This document shows, one piece after another, positions 15,644-24,397 of a DNA stretch of 36,664 bases. Source of the DNA: JAZDGX01 sp964482205 (lineage in GTDB: Bacteria > Eisenbacteria > RBG-16-71-46 > CAIMUX01 > WJJG01); NCBI GenBank assembly GCA_964482205.1, contig CAYZWI010000020.1, positions 1-36,664 of the forward strand. Reading direction: 5' to 3'. Under the pieces are notes generated by a model. That model was given only the letters and a program-made list of their open reading frames with translations. It made no database searches and had not been told where the DNA came from. The position numbers and the translations under genes were made by a program. How positions within the stretch are numbered: the stretch's first letter is position 1; each line of letters opens with the position of its first letter.

Positions 15644-17227
15644 ATGGGCGGCAATTTTCGGTGGAAGCTGATCATCCTGGTCATCCTTCTAGGGCTATCC
15701 GCGTACGCGCTGTATCCCACGGTGCGCTACTACTCCATGAGCGAGGCCGAAAGAGCGGCCCTCCCGAAGGAGAAGCTGGACGGGCTGCGCGACGACGCGT
15801 TGAGCCTCGGACTCGACCTCCAGGGCGGGATGCACCTGGTGCTGGAGCTCGACCGATCGGGATTGCAGCCCTCGGAAGTGCGGGACGCGCTCGATCGGGC
15901 GATTCAGATCCTGCGCAACCGCGTCGACCGCTTCGGCGTGGCCGAGCCGACCATCCAGCCTCAAGGCGAAGACCGGATCGTGGTCGAGCTGCCCGGGCTG
16001 CTCGAACGGGAGCGCGCGCTCAACCTGATCGGCCAGACGGCGTTGCTCGAGTTCAAGCTCGTCAAGGAGCAGAATGAGGCGACCCGCACCATCGAACGGA
16101 TGGATCGGGCGATCGCCGAGAAGCAGAGCGGAGCTTCGCCCGCGGACACCGAAGCGGTCGAGTTCCTGCATCCCCTGGTCGATCTGCAGCCTTACTATCC
16201 CGAGATGCCCTTCGGCGGCGCCTTCTTCGAAGAGGCGGATGTCGCCCTGGCGGACACGCTGCTCTCGACCGTGCGCGCCGACTCGATCCTTCCGATCGAC
16301 ACCGAGCTCGTGTGGGGCAGCGAGACCGAGTCGTATCAGGGCCGCGTCGGGCGGGTGCTCTACACCCTCGAGCGCAAGGCCCAGATGACCGGCGCGGGGG
16401 TGTCGAACGCCGTGCGGCGGATCGGTCTGGATCCCGCGCGCCCGAACGCCGCGGGAGTCAGCTTCACGCTCAATCCCGACGGCGCGCGCCGCTTCCGGCG
16501 GGTCACGGGATCGAATGTGGGCCGCAACCTCGCGATCGTCCTCGACAACCGGGTCGTCTCCGCCCCGCAGATCGCATCGCGCATTCCCCAAGGGCGCGGG
16601 CAGATCACGGGGAATTTCAGCGATGAGGAGGCGAAGGACCTGGCCATCGTGCTGCAAGCGGGCGCGCTGCCCGCTCCCATTCGCATCATTCAGGAGATGA
16701 CGGTCGGCCCGTCGCTTGGGCAGGACTCGATCCACAAGGGATTCCTGGCGGCCGCGATCGGCGCGGCGCTCGTCGTGCTCTTCATGCTGATCTACTACCA
16801 TGCCAGCGGATTGATCGCGATCCTGGCGCTGATCCTCAACATGATCTTCCTGTTCGCCGCCCTGGCGGGGATGCGCGCGACCTTGACGCTCCCCGGTATC
16901 GCGGGCCTGGCGCTCACGATCGGGATGTCGGTGGACGCGAATGTGCTCATCTTCGAGCGCATCCGCGAGGAGATGCGCGCCGGCAAGAAGGTCCGCAGCG
17001 CGATCGATGCGGGCTATCACCGCGCCTTCAGCGCGATCTTTGATTCGAATGTGACCACGCTGATCACCGCGGGAGTCCTATGGTGGATCGCGAGCGGCCC
17101 CGTTCAGGGCTTCGCGACCACGCTGTTCATTGGAGTCCTGGCCAACTTGTACACGGCCGTCATGGTCACGCGCATGATCTACGACATGATCACTGCGCGG
17201 AAGGACCTGGAGAGCTTGTCGATCTAG
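15644..17227 (+). CDS. secD: Protein-export membrane protein SecD
   Basis: A 527-residue RND-family subunit that, with SecF, uses the proton or sodium gradient to pull preproteins out of SecYEG on the periplasmic side. TM1 at about 7-26; GLDLQGGMHLVLELD at 56-70 and RNRVDRFGVAEPTIQ mark the periplasmic domain; GALPAPIRIIQEMTVGPSLG leads into five C-terminal membrane helices, with SVDANVLIFERIREEM carrying the conserved Asp of the ion pathway. Length is between the short Firmicute and long E. coli (615 aa) forms. It has its own promoter and is followed 54 nt later by secF. Confidence 0.96.
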   Translation: MGGNFRWKLIILVILLGLSAYALYPTVRYYSMSEAERAALPKEKLDGLRDDALSLGLDLQGGMHLVLELDRSGLQPSEVRDALDRAIQILRNRVDRFGVAEPTIQPQGEDRIVVELPGLLERERALNLIGQTALLEFKLVKEQNEATRTIERMDRAIAEKQSGASPADTEAVEFLHPLVDLQPYYPEMPFGGAFFEEADVALADTLLSTVRADSILPIDTELVWGSETESYQGRVGRVLYTLERKAQMTGAGVSNAVRRIGLDPARPNAAGVSFTLNPDGARRFRRVTGSNVGRNLAIVLDNRVVSAPQIASRIPQGRGQITGNFSDEEAKDLAIVLQAGALPAPIRIIQEMTVGPSLGQDSIHKGFLAAAIGAALVVLFMLIYYHASGLIAILALILNMIFLFAALAGMRATLTLPGIAGLALTIGMSVDANVLIFERIREEMRAGKKVRSAIDAGYHRAFSAIFDSNVTTLITAGVLWWIASGPVQGFATTLFIGVLANLYTAVMVTRMIYDMITARKDLESLSI

Positions 17228-17281
17228 AGTGCGGATCCGGGCGCGCAGCCGGACCGGAGCTTGCAAGGAGACGGACGGGCG

Positions 17282-18214
17282 ATGTTCACGATCATTCCCG
17301 AAACGCGTATCGACTTCATGGGCCGGCGCCGCTGGTTCTACGGCCTCTCGATCCTGATCACCGTGATCGGGATCGTCGCGTTCATCATGCACGGCGGCTT
17401 TCGCCTGGGGATCGATTTCTCCGGCGGGCGGCTGATCGAGTATTCGTTCAGCCAGGCGGTGCCGATCGAGGAAATGCGCCGGGCGGCGGACCTGGCCGGC
17501 TTCCCGCAGGCGGAGATCCAGCCCGCCCAAGGGCGGAATCTGGCCATCTTCCGCATCTCGGATGTCGCCATCGGCGAGCAGCGCGGCGGCGAAGTCCCCG
17601 TCTCGCAGAAGATCAGCAATGCCTTGCGGCAGCAGAACCCCGCGCTGGGCGTCGAGCTCCTGCGCGAGGAGAGCGTGGGCGCGAAAGTGGGCGGGGAGAT
17701 CCGCAACCAGGCCTTCTGGGCGATCATGCTGTCGATGGGGCTGCTCCTCATCTACATCGCCATCCGCTTCGATTTCCGCTTCGGCGTGGGCGCGGTGATC
17801 GCGACCTTCCACGATGTCATCATGGTGCTCACCCTCTTCCTGCTGCTCGACCGCGAGATCACGATGCCGATCATCGCGGCGCTGCTGACCCTCTCCGGGT
17901 ATTCGATCAACGACACGATCGTGGTCTACGACCGCATTCGCGAGCAGAATGTCCGGTTGCGTCGCGAGCCCTACATCAATGTGCTCAACTTCAGCATCAA
18001 CCAGACGCTCTCGAGGACGATGCTCACCGGGTTGTCGAGCCTCTTCGCGGCAGCGTCGCTGCTCATTTTCGGCGGCGAGGTGATCAAGGATTTCGCCCTG
18101 GCGATGACCTTCGGAATCATCGTCGGGACCTATTCGTCGATCTTCGTCGCGAGCGCGCTGGTGCTGGAAATGCACAACGCGGCCGAGGCGAAGGCGGCGC
18201 GCACGGCGGCGTAG
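17282..18214 (+). CDS. secF: Protein-export membrane protein SecF
   Basis: A 310-residue partner of SecD. One N-terminal helix (about 19-36), the conserved GIDFSGGRLIEY, a periplasmic domain, then five membrane helices from about 150 with SGYSINDTIVVYDRIREQN, the SecF counterpart of the SecD ion-pathway motif. The ATG at 17282 has AAGGAG (17265-17270) 11 nt upstream; an upstream in-frame TTG at 17261 is less likely because it precedes that ribosome site. Downstream lies a 245-bp spacer with a strong GC hairpin. Confidence 0.95.
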   Translation: MFTIIPETRIDFMGRRRWFYGLSILITVIGIVAFIMHGGFRLGIDFSGGRLIEYSFSQAVPIEEMRRAADLAGFPQAEIQPAQGRNLAIFRISDVAIGEQRGGEVPVSQKISNALRQQNPALGVELLREESVGAKVGGEIRNQAFWAIMLSMGLLLIYIAIRFDFRFGVGAVIATFHDVIMVLTLFLLLDREITMPIIAALLTLSGYSINDTIVVYDRIREQNVRLRREPYINVLNFSINQTLSRTMLTGLSSLFAAASLLIFGGEVIKDFALAMTFGIIVGTYSSIFVASALVLEMHNAAEAKAARTAA

Positions 18215-18311
18215 ATGGATGGGGGCCGGAGCCTTCCCGGCCCTCCTTCTCGAGCAGGCCCCGCGAGCAGCCGGCCCGATGGGCCCGCCGGGGATCGCCT
18301 GTCCGGCGGCA

Positions 18312-18339
18312 GGCCGGAAGGGCCCTAGGGCCCGGCCGG
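18312..18339. other. GC-rich palindromic hairpin after secF
   Basis: A perfect 14-bp palindrome GGGCCCTAGGGCCC (18320-18333) extended by GCCGG/CCGGCC-type pairing on each side. No T-run follows, so it is not a classic intrinsic terminator. It may still slow or end transcription, or stabilise the secDF message. The rest of the 18215-18459 spacer is GC-rich with no gene. Confidence 0.5.
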
Positions 18340-18459
18340 AAGAGGCCGGCCGCGACCGCTACTCGACTCCCTGCCGGCGGAACCGTTTCCGGCGCTTCGG
18401 GTTGGTTGCTGCAAAAGCGCCCGGGCGCGCGGCATCGATGCGGCGGTGGAGGCTGGCGA

Positions 18460-19161
18460 ATGAGATCGCTCCCCAGGTTGGTTCTCCTTGCCCTGATCCT
18501 TGCGATTGCTTCGGTGTCGGGCGCATCTCCCGCCGGACCGGGCGTCGTAATCGCCCGCTTGAAGTACGGCGGCGGCGGAGACTGGTACAGCAATCCCACC
18601 TCGCTCCCCAATCTTGCTCGCGAGCTGACCGCGCGCACATCGATTCCCGTCGAGACGGTCCAGGAAGCGCGGGTGGAGATCCTCGACGAAGATCTCTTCG
18701 ATTATCCTCTCCTCTACATGAACGGGCACGGCCGGGTGAGCCTCACGGCCGCCGAGGCATCCCGCCTGCGCCGCTACCTGCTCGCCGGCGGTTTCCTCTT
18801 CGCGGACGACAACTACGGCATGGACGCGAGCTTTCGCGAGGCGATGCGCCAGGTCTTTCCCGATCGTTCGTTGGTCGAGGTTCCCTTCAACCACGCGATC
18901 TATCATTCGTTTTACGATTTCGACAACGGGCCGCCGAAGATCCACGAGCACGATGGAAAGCCGAGCCAGGGCCTGGGCATCGTCGATCATGGGCGGCTGG
19001 TCGTCTTCTACACCTATGAGTCCGACATCGGAGACGGGCTCGAAGACCCCGAAGTTCACAACGATCCGCAGGAGAAGCGCGAAGAGGCGGCCCGCATGGC
19101 GGTGAATGTCGTCCTCTACGCGTTGACGGGCGAGAAAGCGGACGGGCGGGCGAGGGAGTGA
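18460..19161 (+). CDS. DUF4159 periplasmic protein
   Basis: A 233-residue secreted protein (signal peptide about 1-23). It matches DUF4159: IARLKYGGGGDWYSNPTSLP near the N-terminus, then YMNGHGRVSLTAAEASRLRRYLLAGG and GFLFADDNYGMDASFREAM (111-129), and FNHAIYHSFYDF. The fold is related to ThuA and class I glutamine amidotransferases (family knowledge); the GGFLFADD block would be the nucleophile-elbow region but has no Cys, so catalysis is unlikely. DUF4159 proteins commonly sit in operons with MoxR, DUF58 and Bat genes; none is here. GGAGG at 18448-18452 sets the ATG at 18460. The stop overlaps the next start (TGATG). Confidence 0.85.
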   Translation: MRSLPRLVLLALILAIASVSGASPAGPGVVIARLKYGGGGDWYSNPTSLPNLARELTARTSIPVETVQEARVEILDEDLFDYPLLYMNGHGRVSLTAAEASRLRRYLLAGGFLFADDNYGMDASFREAMRQVFPDRSLVEVPFNHAIYHSFYDFDNGPPKIHEHDGKPSQGLGIVDHGRLVVFYTYESDIGDGLEDPEVHNDPQEKREEAARMAVNVVLYALTGEKADGRARE

Positions 19162-22100
19162 TGAAGATCGCGGGCGCGAAAGACACTTTAGGCGCGCCGA
19201 AGTTCGAAGCGCGCCTCGCGCAGGCGCAAGGCGCCTGGCGCCGGCGCGCGTTCCTCGAGGGCGTCTCCGCCTGGCTGGGCGATGCGGTCCCCGGCCTCGC
19301 GGTGCTCCTGCTGCTCGCGCTCTTCCTGCCTCCGGCACGCGGGTGGTCGGCCGTGATGAGCGCGCTCGCGGCCCTGTGGATCGTCGCGACCTTCGCGAGG
19401 CGCCTCGTGGTTCCGCATTTGCGCCGGGGCTCGCTGGCCTCGTACGCGCAATGGCTGGAGCGCCGCGCGGGGCTGCGCCGAAACGAGCTCGGCAACGCCC
19501 TCGCCCTCGAGCGCGAGCGCGGGCGCTGGTCGGGCGATCCCGTCTCCCGCGATCTCGTCGAGATCGCCATCGGGCGCGCGGGAGACACGCTCGGTTCGCT
19601 TCCGCTCAACCGGCTCCACCAGGATCGTGCGCTGGCCCCCAGCGCGCTGCGCGCGGGGTTGGCCCTCCTTCCGGTATTCGTGGCCTTCCTCCTGACGCCC
19701 GTCCGTTTCGGCGATGCCCTGCGACTGCTCACTTCCGCGGGCGGGGCGGGCGTGATCCCCGCGATCGAGATCCAGGTGAGCCCGGGGGAGGAGCGCGTGG
19801 ATTGGGGCTCGCCGGTCGCGATCGAAGCGCGCGTGTCCGGACGGCGGCGGCCCGATTCGGCCGAGATCCTCATGCGCGGAAAAGACGGCGCCTGGATGAC
19901 GGCGCCGATGGCGCGCGTGGAAGAGACGGATCGCGCGGGAGGAATGGACCGCGATGGGGATCGCGCGGTTGCGATGGCCGCGACCGCGGGCAGCGATCGC
20001 TACGCCTTCTCGATCGGCGCGCTCGAAGGCGATCTCGAATACCGCGTGCGCGCGCAATGGGCCGAGAGCGACAACTACCACCTGCGCGTCGTCCATCGCT
20101 TGCAGGCGGTCGGATATCGCAAGGAGCTTGCGCCTCCCGAGTACACGGGGTTGGGCGTGCAGCGCGATCTCGCCTCGACCGGCGATCTCGCGGCCCTGAC
20201 CGGCAGCCAGGTGACGCTCGAAGCGCTGCATCGGCGGGCGGGAATCGCCGGACGCCTGCGGTTCACGAATGGATCGACGGTCGAGCTCGAGCCGGCGGGA
20301 GAGGATGCCCTGGCCGGCCGATGGAATGCGATGAGCTCGGGCGGCTATCAAGTCGAGCTGTACGATCCCCGCGACGGATCGGCCTGGGTGTCGGACACCT
20401 TCCGCGTCGAGACGGTCCCGGATCTCGCGCCCGCCGTGGAATTGCAGAGCCCGGAGCAGAGCATCGACATGCCGTCCGACATGATCGTCCCTTTGATCGT
20501 CTCGGGAGTGGACGATTTCGGATTGACCGAGCTCGCGCTGATCTACGGACGGCCGGGCGAGGACCCGACCCGCCGGGCGCTGGTCACCTGGAAGGGAGCC
20601 GAGCGGCGGCGCGAGGCCCGCGTGGAATACGCGTGGGACCTTTCCGAACTGACCCTGCTTCCCGGGCAGGAGATCTCCTACTTCCTGCAAGTCACCGACA
20701 ACGATCCCATTCGCGGCCCGAAGACAGGCGAGACGGCGCTCGCGACCGTGCGCTTCCCGACCGTCGCCGAGATGTACGCCAACGCGACCGAGGAGCGGCG
20801 CGAAGACATCCATTCGCTCGAGGAGACGGTCAAGAACCAGGAGAAGCTCGAGAAGGACCTCGAGCGCGTGGCGCGCGAGATGCTGCGCGACGAAGGCGTC
20901 ACCTGGGAGCGCCAGCAGGAAGTGCAGGCGCTGATCGAGCGGCAGAACGAGCTCGGCCGGAAGCTGGGCGAGTTGCAGGAATCGCTCGAGCAGTCGCGCG
21001 AGCGCATGGAGAACCAGAACCTCTTCTCGATGGAGATGATGACCAAGGTGCGCGAGATCCAGGATCTCGTGAACCAGATCCAGAGCGGGGAATTGCATCA
21101 GGCGATCGCGCAGATGCAGCAGGCGCTCCAGCAGCTCGATCCCGAGGCGCTGCGCCAGGCGATGGAGCGGATGAAGATTTCGCAGAACGAAGTCTCCGCG
21201 GCCCTCGATCGCACGCTCGAGATGTTGAGGCGCCTGCTGGCCGAAGAGCAGCTCGATCAGGCGATGCAGAAGCTCGACGAGCTGGCCGCGCGCCAGGCCG
21301 AGATCAATCGTCAAATGGAGGAGGGCGCGCGGAAAGACGCGCAGCCGAGCGAGCGCTCTCCGGCGCAAGGCGAGAAGAAGGAGGGTTCCAGCGAGAACGA
21401 CTCCGAGCAGAAGCCCCTGGGAGCCGAGGAATCGAAGAGCCTGCAGGCCGAGCAGCAAGCGCAGGAGAAGGAGCTGCAGGATTTGAAGGAGATGCTGCAG
21501 AAGATCGCCAACCAGGCGGGCGGAGACAAGCAAAAGCTCGAGGAGTCGCTGAAGGAGATGTTGAAGGACCGCCCGGCGGAGAAGATCCAGGAGCAGATGG
21601 CCAAGATGCGCGAGGCGATGGAGCAGATGGACCGCCAGCTCTCGCTCAAGTTCGGCCGCAAGATCCGCTCGGACCTCCAGATGATGAGCGCCAACCTGAG
21701 CGAAATGAAGAAGACGATCGATTTCGAGCGCATGGAGCAATTGACCCGCGCGCTCTACGACATCGCCCACCGCATGGTCGATGTCTCGCAGACTCAGGAA
21801 GGGCTGGTCGATGCGGCGCAGCGCGAGGAGATGCGCGCGCTCGCCGCCCGGGAGCAGCAGCTCCTGGAGGAAGTGGGCGCGCTGCGCGATTCGCTCGCCG
21901 CCGTGTCGCGCGAGCTGCCCATCGTGGGCTTCGGACAGCTGCGGGCGATGAACGAGACGCTGCTCACCACCGCGCGCGCGAAGGACGCCTTCGAGCAGGG
22001 CTCGCGCGGGCGCGGCTCGACCCTCGCCGGAGAATCGATGCGCACGATGAACGCGGCCATCAAGGCGCTGCTCGAGACGGCCGCGCAGGCGACCAGCTCC

Positions 22101-22658
22101 TGCGCCTCGAGCTGTCCCAATCCCTTCAACCGTCTGCAATCGATGTGCCAGCAGCAGAACAGCCTGAACCAGGACACGCAGCAGGCCATCGGGGCCTGCT
22201 CGACGCCGCGTCCCTCGATGAGCCAGGGGGAGGCCTTGAGCCGGCTGGCCGCGCGGCAGGAGATGATCAAGCAGGGGATGCAGGAACTGCAGGCGGAAAC
22301 CCAGGATTCGCGCGGAATGCTGGGCGATTTGGAGAGCATCACCAAGGAGATGGAGGAGGTCGCTCGCGAACTGCGCAACCGCAACGCGGACCCGCGGCTG
22401 ATCGAGCGCCAGGAGCGGATTCTGAGCCGGTTGCTGAACGCCCAGCGCAGCTTGCGCAAGCAGGACCAGAGCGAGGAGCGCCAGTCGCGAACCGGAATCG
22501 ATCCCGGTCCGCGGGTGGGACCCGGTGCGGTGGACGAAGGCGGCGTGGCGGTGGAACAACTCGAGCGCGCGATGATGCGCGGCAGCCAGGATCCGGTGCC
22601 CGCCGAGTATCGCCGGCTCGTGGACGCCTACCTGCGCGCGCTGTTGAAGGCGCGATGA
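19161..22658 (+). CDS. DUF4175-type giant membrane / coiled-coil protein
   Basis: A 1165-residue protein. Membrane helices at about 44-57, 62-79 and 155-175 anchor a large extracytoplasmic part: beta-sandwich-like segments (IEIQVSPGEERVDWGSPVAI and neighbours, about 200-540), then about 500 residues of Glu/Gln/Leu/Met-rich coiled coil, and a short C-terminal tail. This is the DUF4175 architecture seen beside DUF4159. The only four cysteines I can find lie within 33 residues (Cys981, 985, 996, 1013). The ATG at 19161 overlaps the DUF4159 stop; a GTG at 19158 is an alternative. The next gene overlaps by ATGA. Long open frames on both strands across this gene are GC-driven shadows. Confidence 0.85.
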   Translation: MKIAGAKDTLGAPKFEARLAQAQGAWRRRAFLEGVSAWLGDAVPGLAVLLLLALFLPPARGWSAVMSALAALWIVATFARRLVVPHLRRGSLASYAQWLERRAGLRRNELGNALALERERGRWSGDPVSRDLVEIAIGRAGDTLGSLPLNRLHQDRALAPSALRAGLALLPVFVAFLLTPVRFGDALRLLTSAGGAGVIPAIEIQVSPGEERVDWGSPVAIEARVSGRRRPDSAEILMRGKDGAWMTAPMARVEETDRAGGMDRDGDRAVAMAATAGSDRYAFSIGALEGDLEYRVRAQWAESDNYHLRVVHRLQAVGYRKELAPPEYTGLGVQRDLASTGDLAALTGSQVTLEALHRRAGIAGRLRFTNGSTVELEPAGEDALAGRWNAMSSGGYQVELYDPRDGSAWVSDTFRVETVPDLAPAVELQSPEQSIDMPSDMIVPLIVSGVDDFGLTELALIYGRPGEDPTRRALVTWKGAERRREARVEYAWDLSELTLLPGQEISYFLQVTDNDPIRGPKTGETALATVRFPTVAEMYANATEERREDIHSLEETVKNQEKLEKDLERVAREMLRDEGVTWERQQEVQALIERQNELGRKLGELQESLEQSRERMENQNLFSMEMMTKVREIQDLVNQIQSGELHQAIAQMQQALQQLDPEALRQAMERMKISQNEVSAALDRTLEMLRRLLAEEQLDQAMQKLDELAARQAEINRQMEEGARKDAQPSERSPAQGEKKEGSSENDSEQKPLGAEESKSLQAEQQAQEKELQDLKEMLQKIANQAGGDKQKLEESLKEMLKDRPAEKIQEQMAKMREAMEQMDRQLSLKFGRKIRSDLQMMSANLSEMKKTIDFERMEQLTRALYDIAHRMVDVSQTQEGLVDAAQREEMRALAAREQQLLEEVGALRDSLAAVSRELPIVGFGQLRAMNETLLTTARAKDAFEQGSRGRGSTLAGESMRTMNAAIKALLETAAQATSSCASSCPNPFNRLQSMCQQQNSLNQDTQQAIGACSTPRPSMSQGEALSRLAARQEMIKQGMQELQAETQDSRGMLGDLESITKEMEEVARELRNRNADPRLIERQERILSRLLNAQRSLRKQDQSEERQSRTGIDPGPRVGPGAVDEGGVAVEQLERAMMRGSQDPVPAEYRRLVDAYLRALLKAR

Positions 22659-24397
22659 CGATGAATGCAGCGAGAAGAGTCGGCCCGCTGGCCCTTGGCC
22701 TCGTGCTTTGCGCGAGCGCAGTGATCGCGGGCGCGCAGGATTCAGCAGAGGACCCGTCAACTGGCGTGAGCCCGCGGCCGAAGCCGGCTCCGCGCTCCGC
22801 CGATTCCGCGGCCCCCGCGGGGCCTTTCTCGCCCGTCGAACCTTCTCCGCCTTCAAAAGCCGAGCGGCTGCGCGATCCCTTGCGCCAGGCGCTCGAGCTC
22901 ATGAGGGTGGGCCGCGCCTTTGATGCGGTGCCCATTCTGGAATCGCTGCTCGCCGAGCACCCCGACGATGCGCAGGTTTTTCAGGCGCTCACGCAAGCCT
23001 ATTTGAACGCCGGCCAGCCCGAGCGCGCCGTCGCGCTCTGTCGGGAGCGGGCCCAAGCGCGCGGCCAGCGCGATCCCGATCTCTGGGTGGACCTCGCCAG
23101 GTGCTGTCTTCGCGCGGGCCGCCCGGAAGAAGCGGTCGAAGCCCTGCTGACCTGCGCGAAGGCTCGCCCGACTTGGACGATCCGTCTTCTCGAGCAGCTC
23201 GAGCTCGCGGTCGCCGACAGCCTGGGCGGAGACCGGGTGTTGAAGGCGCTGGAGAAGGCGACCCGCGCGCAGGACGCGGCGCCCGAATGGAAGGAGATGC
23301 TCGCGCACCTCTATGCGACCACCGGCCGGGAGCGGCTCGCCGTCGGCATGCTCATTCAGGCGGATCGCGAACAGAAGCAACGGGGCGAGCTCGTCTTCGA
23401 GCTCGCGCAGGTGCTCGCCAAACGCGGAGCGCTCGCGGAAGCCCTGGTGGCCTGCGACTCGGCGCTCGCTCTCGATCCGCGCGAGACGACGGCCGAGCAC
23501 GCGCTCTACGAGAAAGGCGGCCTGCTCGCCAGGCTCGATCGCGTCGAGGACGCGCTGGCGGCCTACGCGGAGGGCGAACGCCGGTTTCCCGAGGGGCCGC
23601 TCGCGTTGCAGAGAAACCTGGTGCGCGCCGAGCTCCTGATGACGCGCACGGACGACCTCGCCGGCGCCCAGGCGGCCTACGAAGCGGTGATCGCGCGGGC
23701 GAAGCTCCTGCCCAGAAGGGAGCGCCAGCAGCCGGCGATCGACCGGGCGCGCCTCTCGCTGGCGGAATGCGCGCTGCGGCGGGAGGATTTCGAGGCCGCC
23801 CGCCAGAGCTTCGCAGATCTCGCGGAAACAGCGGTTCAGACCGATGTGCGTGAGAACGCGGCCTTCGATCTGGCCGAAATGCTCTTCTTCGAAGGCAAGT
23901 TCGTGGAGGCGGAAGAGGCCTATTACCAGCTCACCGACCGTTATCCGAACGGCGACTGGGTGAACGACGCCTTTCGCCGGGTGCTGATGCTGGGGGAAAC
24001 GCGCGGGGGGCCGCGCGTCGAGGAATACGCTCGGGTCGAGTATTTGAGGCGCGTGGGGCGGACGCGCGAAGCGTTGGAGCGCTCCCGGGCCGCGCTCGAA
24101 GACGAGAGCGCGAATCCGGTGGCCGCGGAGATGCGCTTCGAGGAAGCGATGCTGCTCGTCGACCTCGGAGACGCCGGCGCGGCGGAGGCGGCCGTCGACA
24201 GCCTGATCGCCGATCATCCGCGCAGCCGCGTCGCTCCCGGCGCGCTCTTCTGGCGCGCGCAGCGGGCCGAGCAGGCGGCGGGCGAGGGCGCGATCGCGTC
24301 GTACGAACGCATCATTCTGGAGTATCCCTCCTCCTTCGAAGCGCGCCGGGCGCGCGCGAGATTGCGGGAGTTGCGCGCGGCGGAGGCGAATTCATGA
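22655..24397 (+). CDS. Secreted TPR-repeat protein
   Basis: A 580-residue protein with a signal peptide (about 1-26, cleavage near VIAGA-QD), a Pro/Ser-rich linker, then tetratricopeptide-type repeats throughout (for example LELMRVGRAFDAVPILESLL, AYLNAGQPERAVALCRERA, YEKGGLLARLDRVEDALAAY, LFFEGKFVEAEEAYYQLTDR). TPRs make scaffolds for protein contacts; no enzymatic motif is seen. The start lies in the DUF4175 stop (ATGA) and its stop overlaps the next start, so all four genes here are probably translated in a coupled way and may form one envelope complex (inference). Confidence 0.85.
   Translation: MTMNAARRVGPLALGLVLCASAVIAGAQDSAEDPSTGVSPRPKPAPRSADSAAPAGPFSPVEPSPPSKAERLRDPLRQALELMRVGRAFDAVPILESLLAEHPDDAQVFQALTQAYLNAGQPERAVALCRERAQARGQRDPDLWVDLARCCLRAGRPEEAVEALLTCAKARPTWTIRLLEQLELAVADSLGGDRVLKALEKATRAQDAAPEWKEMLAHLYATTGRERLAVGMLIQADREQKQRGELVFELAQVLAKRGALAEALVACDSALALDPRETTAEHALYEKGGLLARLDRVEDALAAYAEGERRFPEGPLALQRNLVRAELLMTRTDDLAGAQAAYEAVIARAKLLPRRERQQPAIDRARLSLAECALRREDFEAARQSFADLAETAVQTDVRENAAFDLAEMLFFEGKFVEAEEAYYQLTDRYPNGDWVNDAFRRVLMLGETRGGPRVEEYARVEYLRRVGRTREALERSRAALEDESANPVAAEMRFEEAMLLVDLGDAGAAEAAVDSLIADHPRSRVAPGALFWRAQRAEQAAGEGAIASYERIILEYPSSFEARRARARLRELRAAEANS

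Noticed and set aside
19343..22654. About 1100 open codons upstream of, and in frame with, the TPR gene
   Set aside because: The real TPR start is the coupled ATG at 22655 with a signal peptide; the upstream part is Arg/Gly/Ala shadow sequence across DUF4175.
19188..22856. A 1222-codon open frame on the minus strand opposite the DUF4175 gene
   Set aside because: It mirrors the plus-strand gene in a GC-rich region, lacks a ribosome site and domain content, and consists of Arg/Leu/His-rich low-complexity sequence; the plus-strand product has recognisable architecture.
3826..24310. Many GCGATCGC / CGATCG occurrences resembling the cyanobacterial HIP1 motif
   Set aside because: They mostly fall on common codon runs such as gcg-atc-gcg or gcg-atc-gag; without a proper expectation they look like codon bias.
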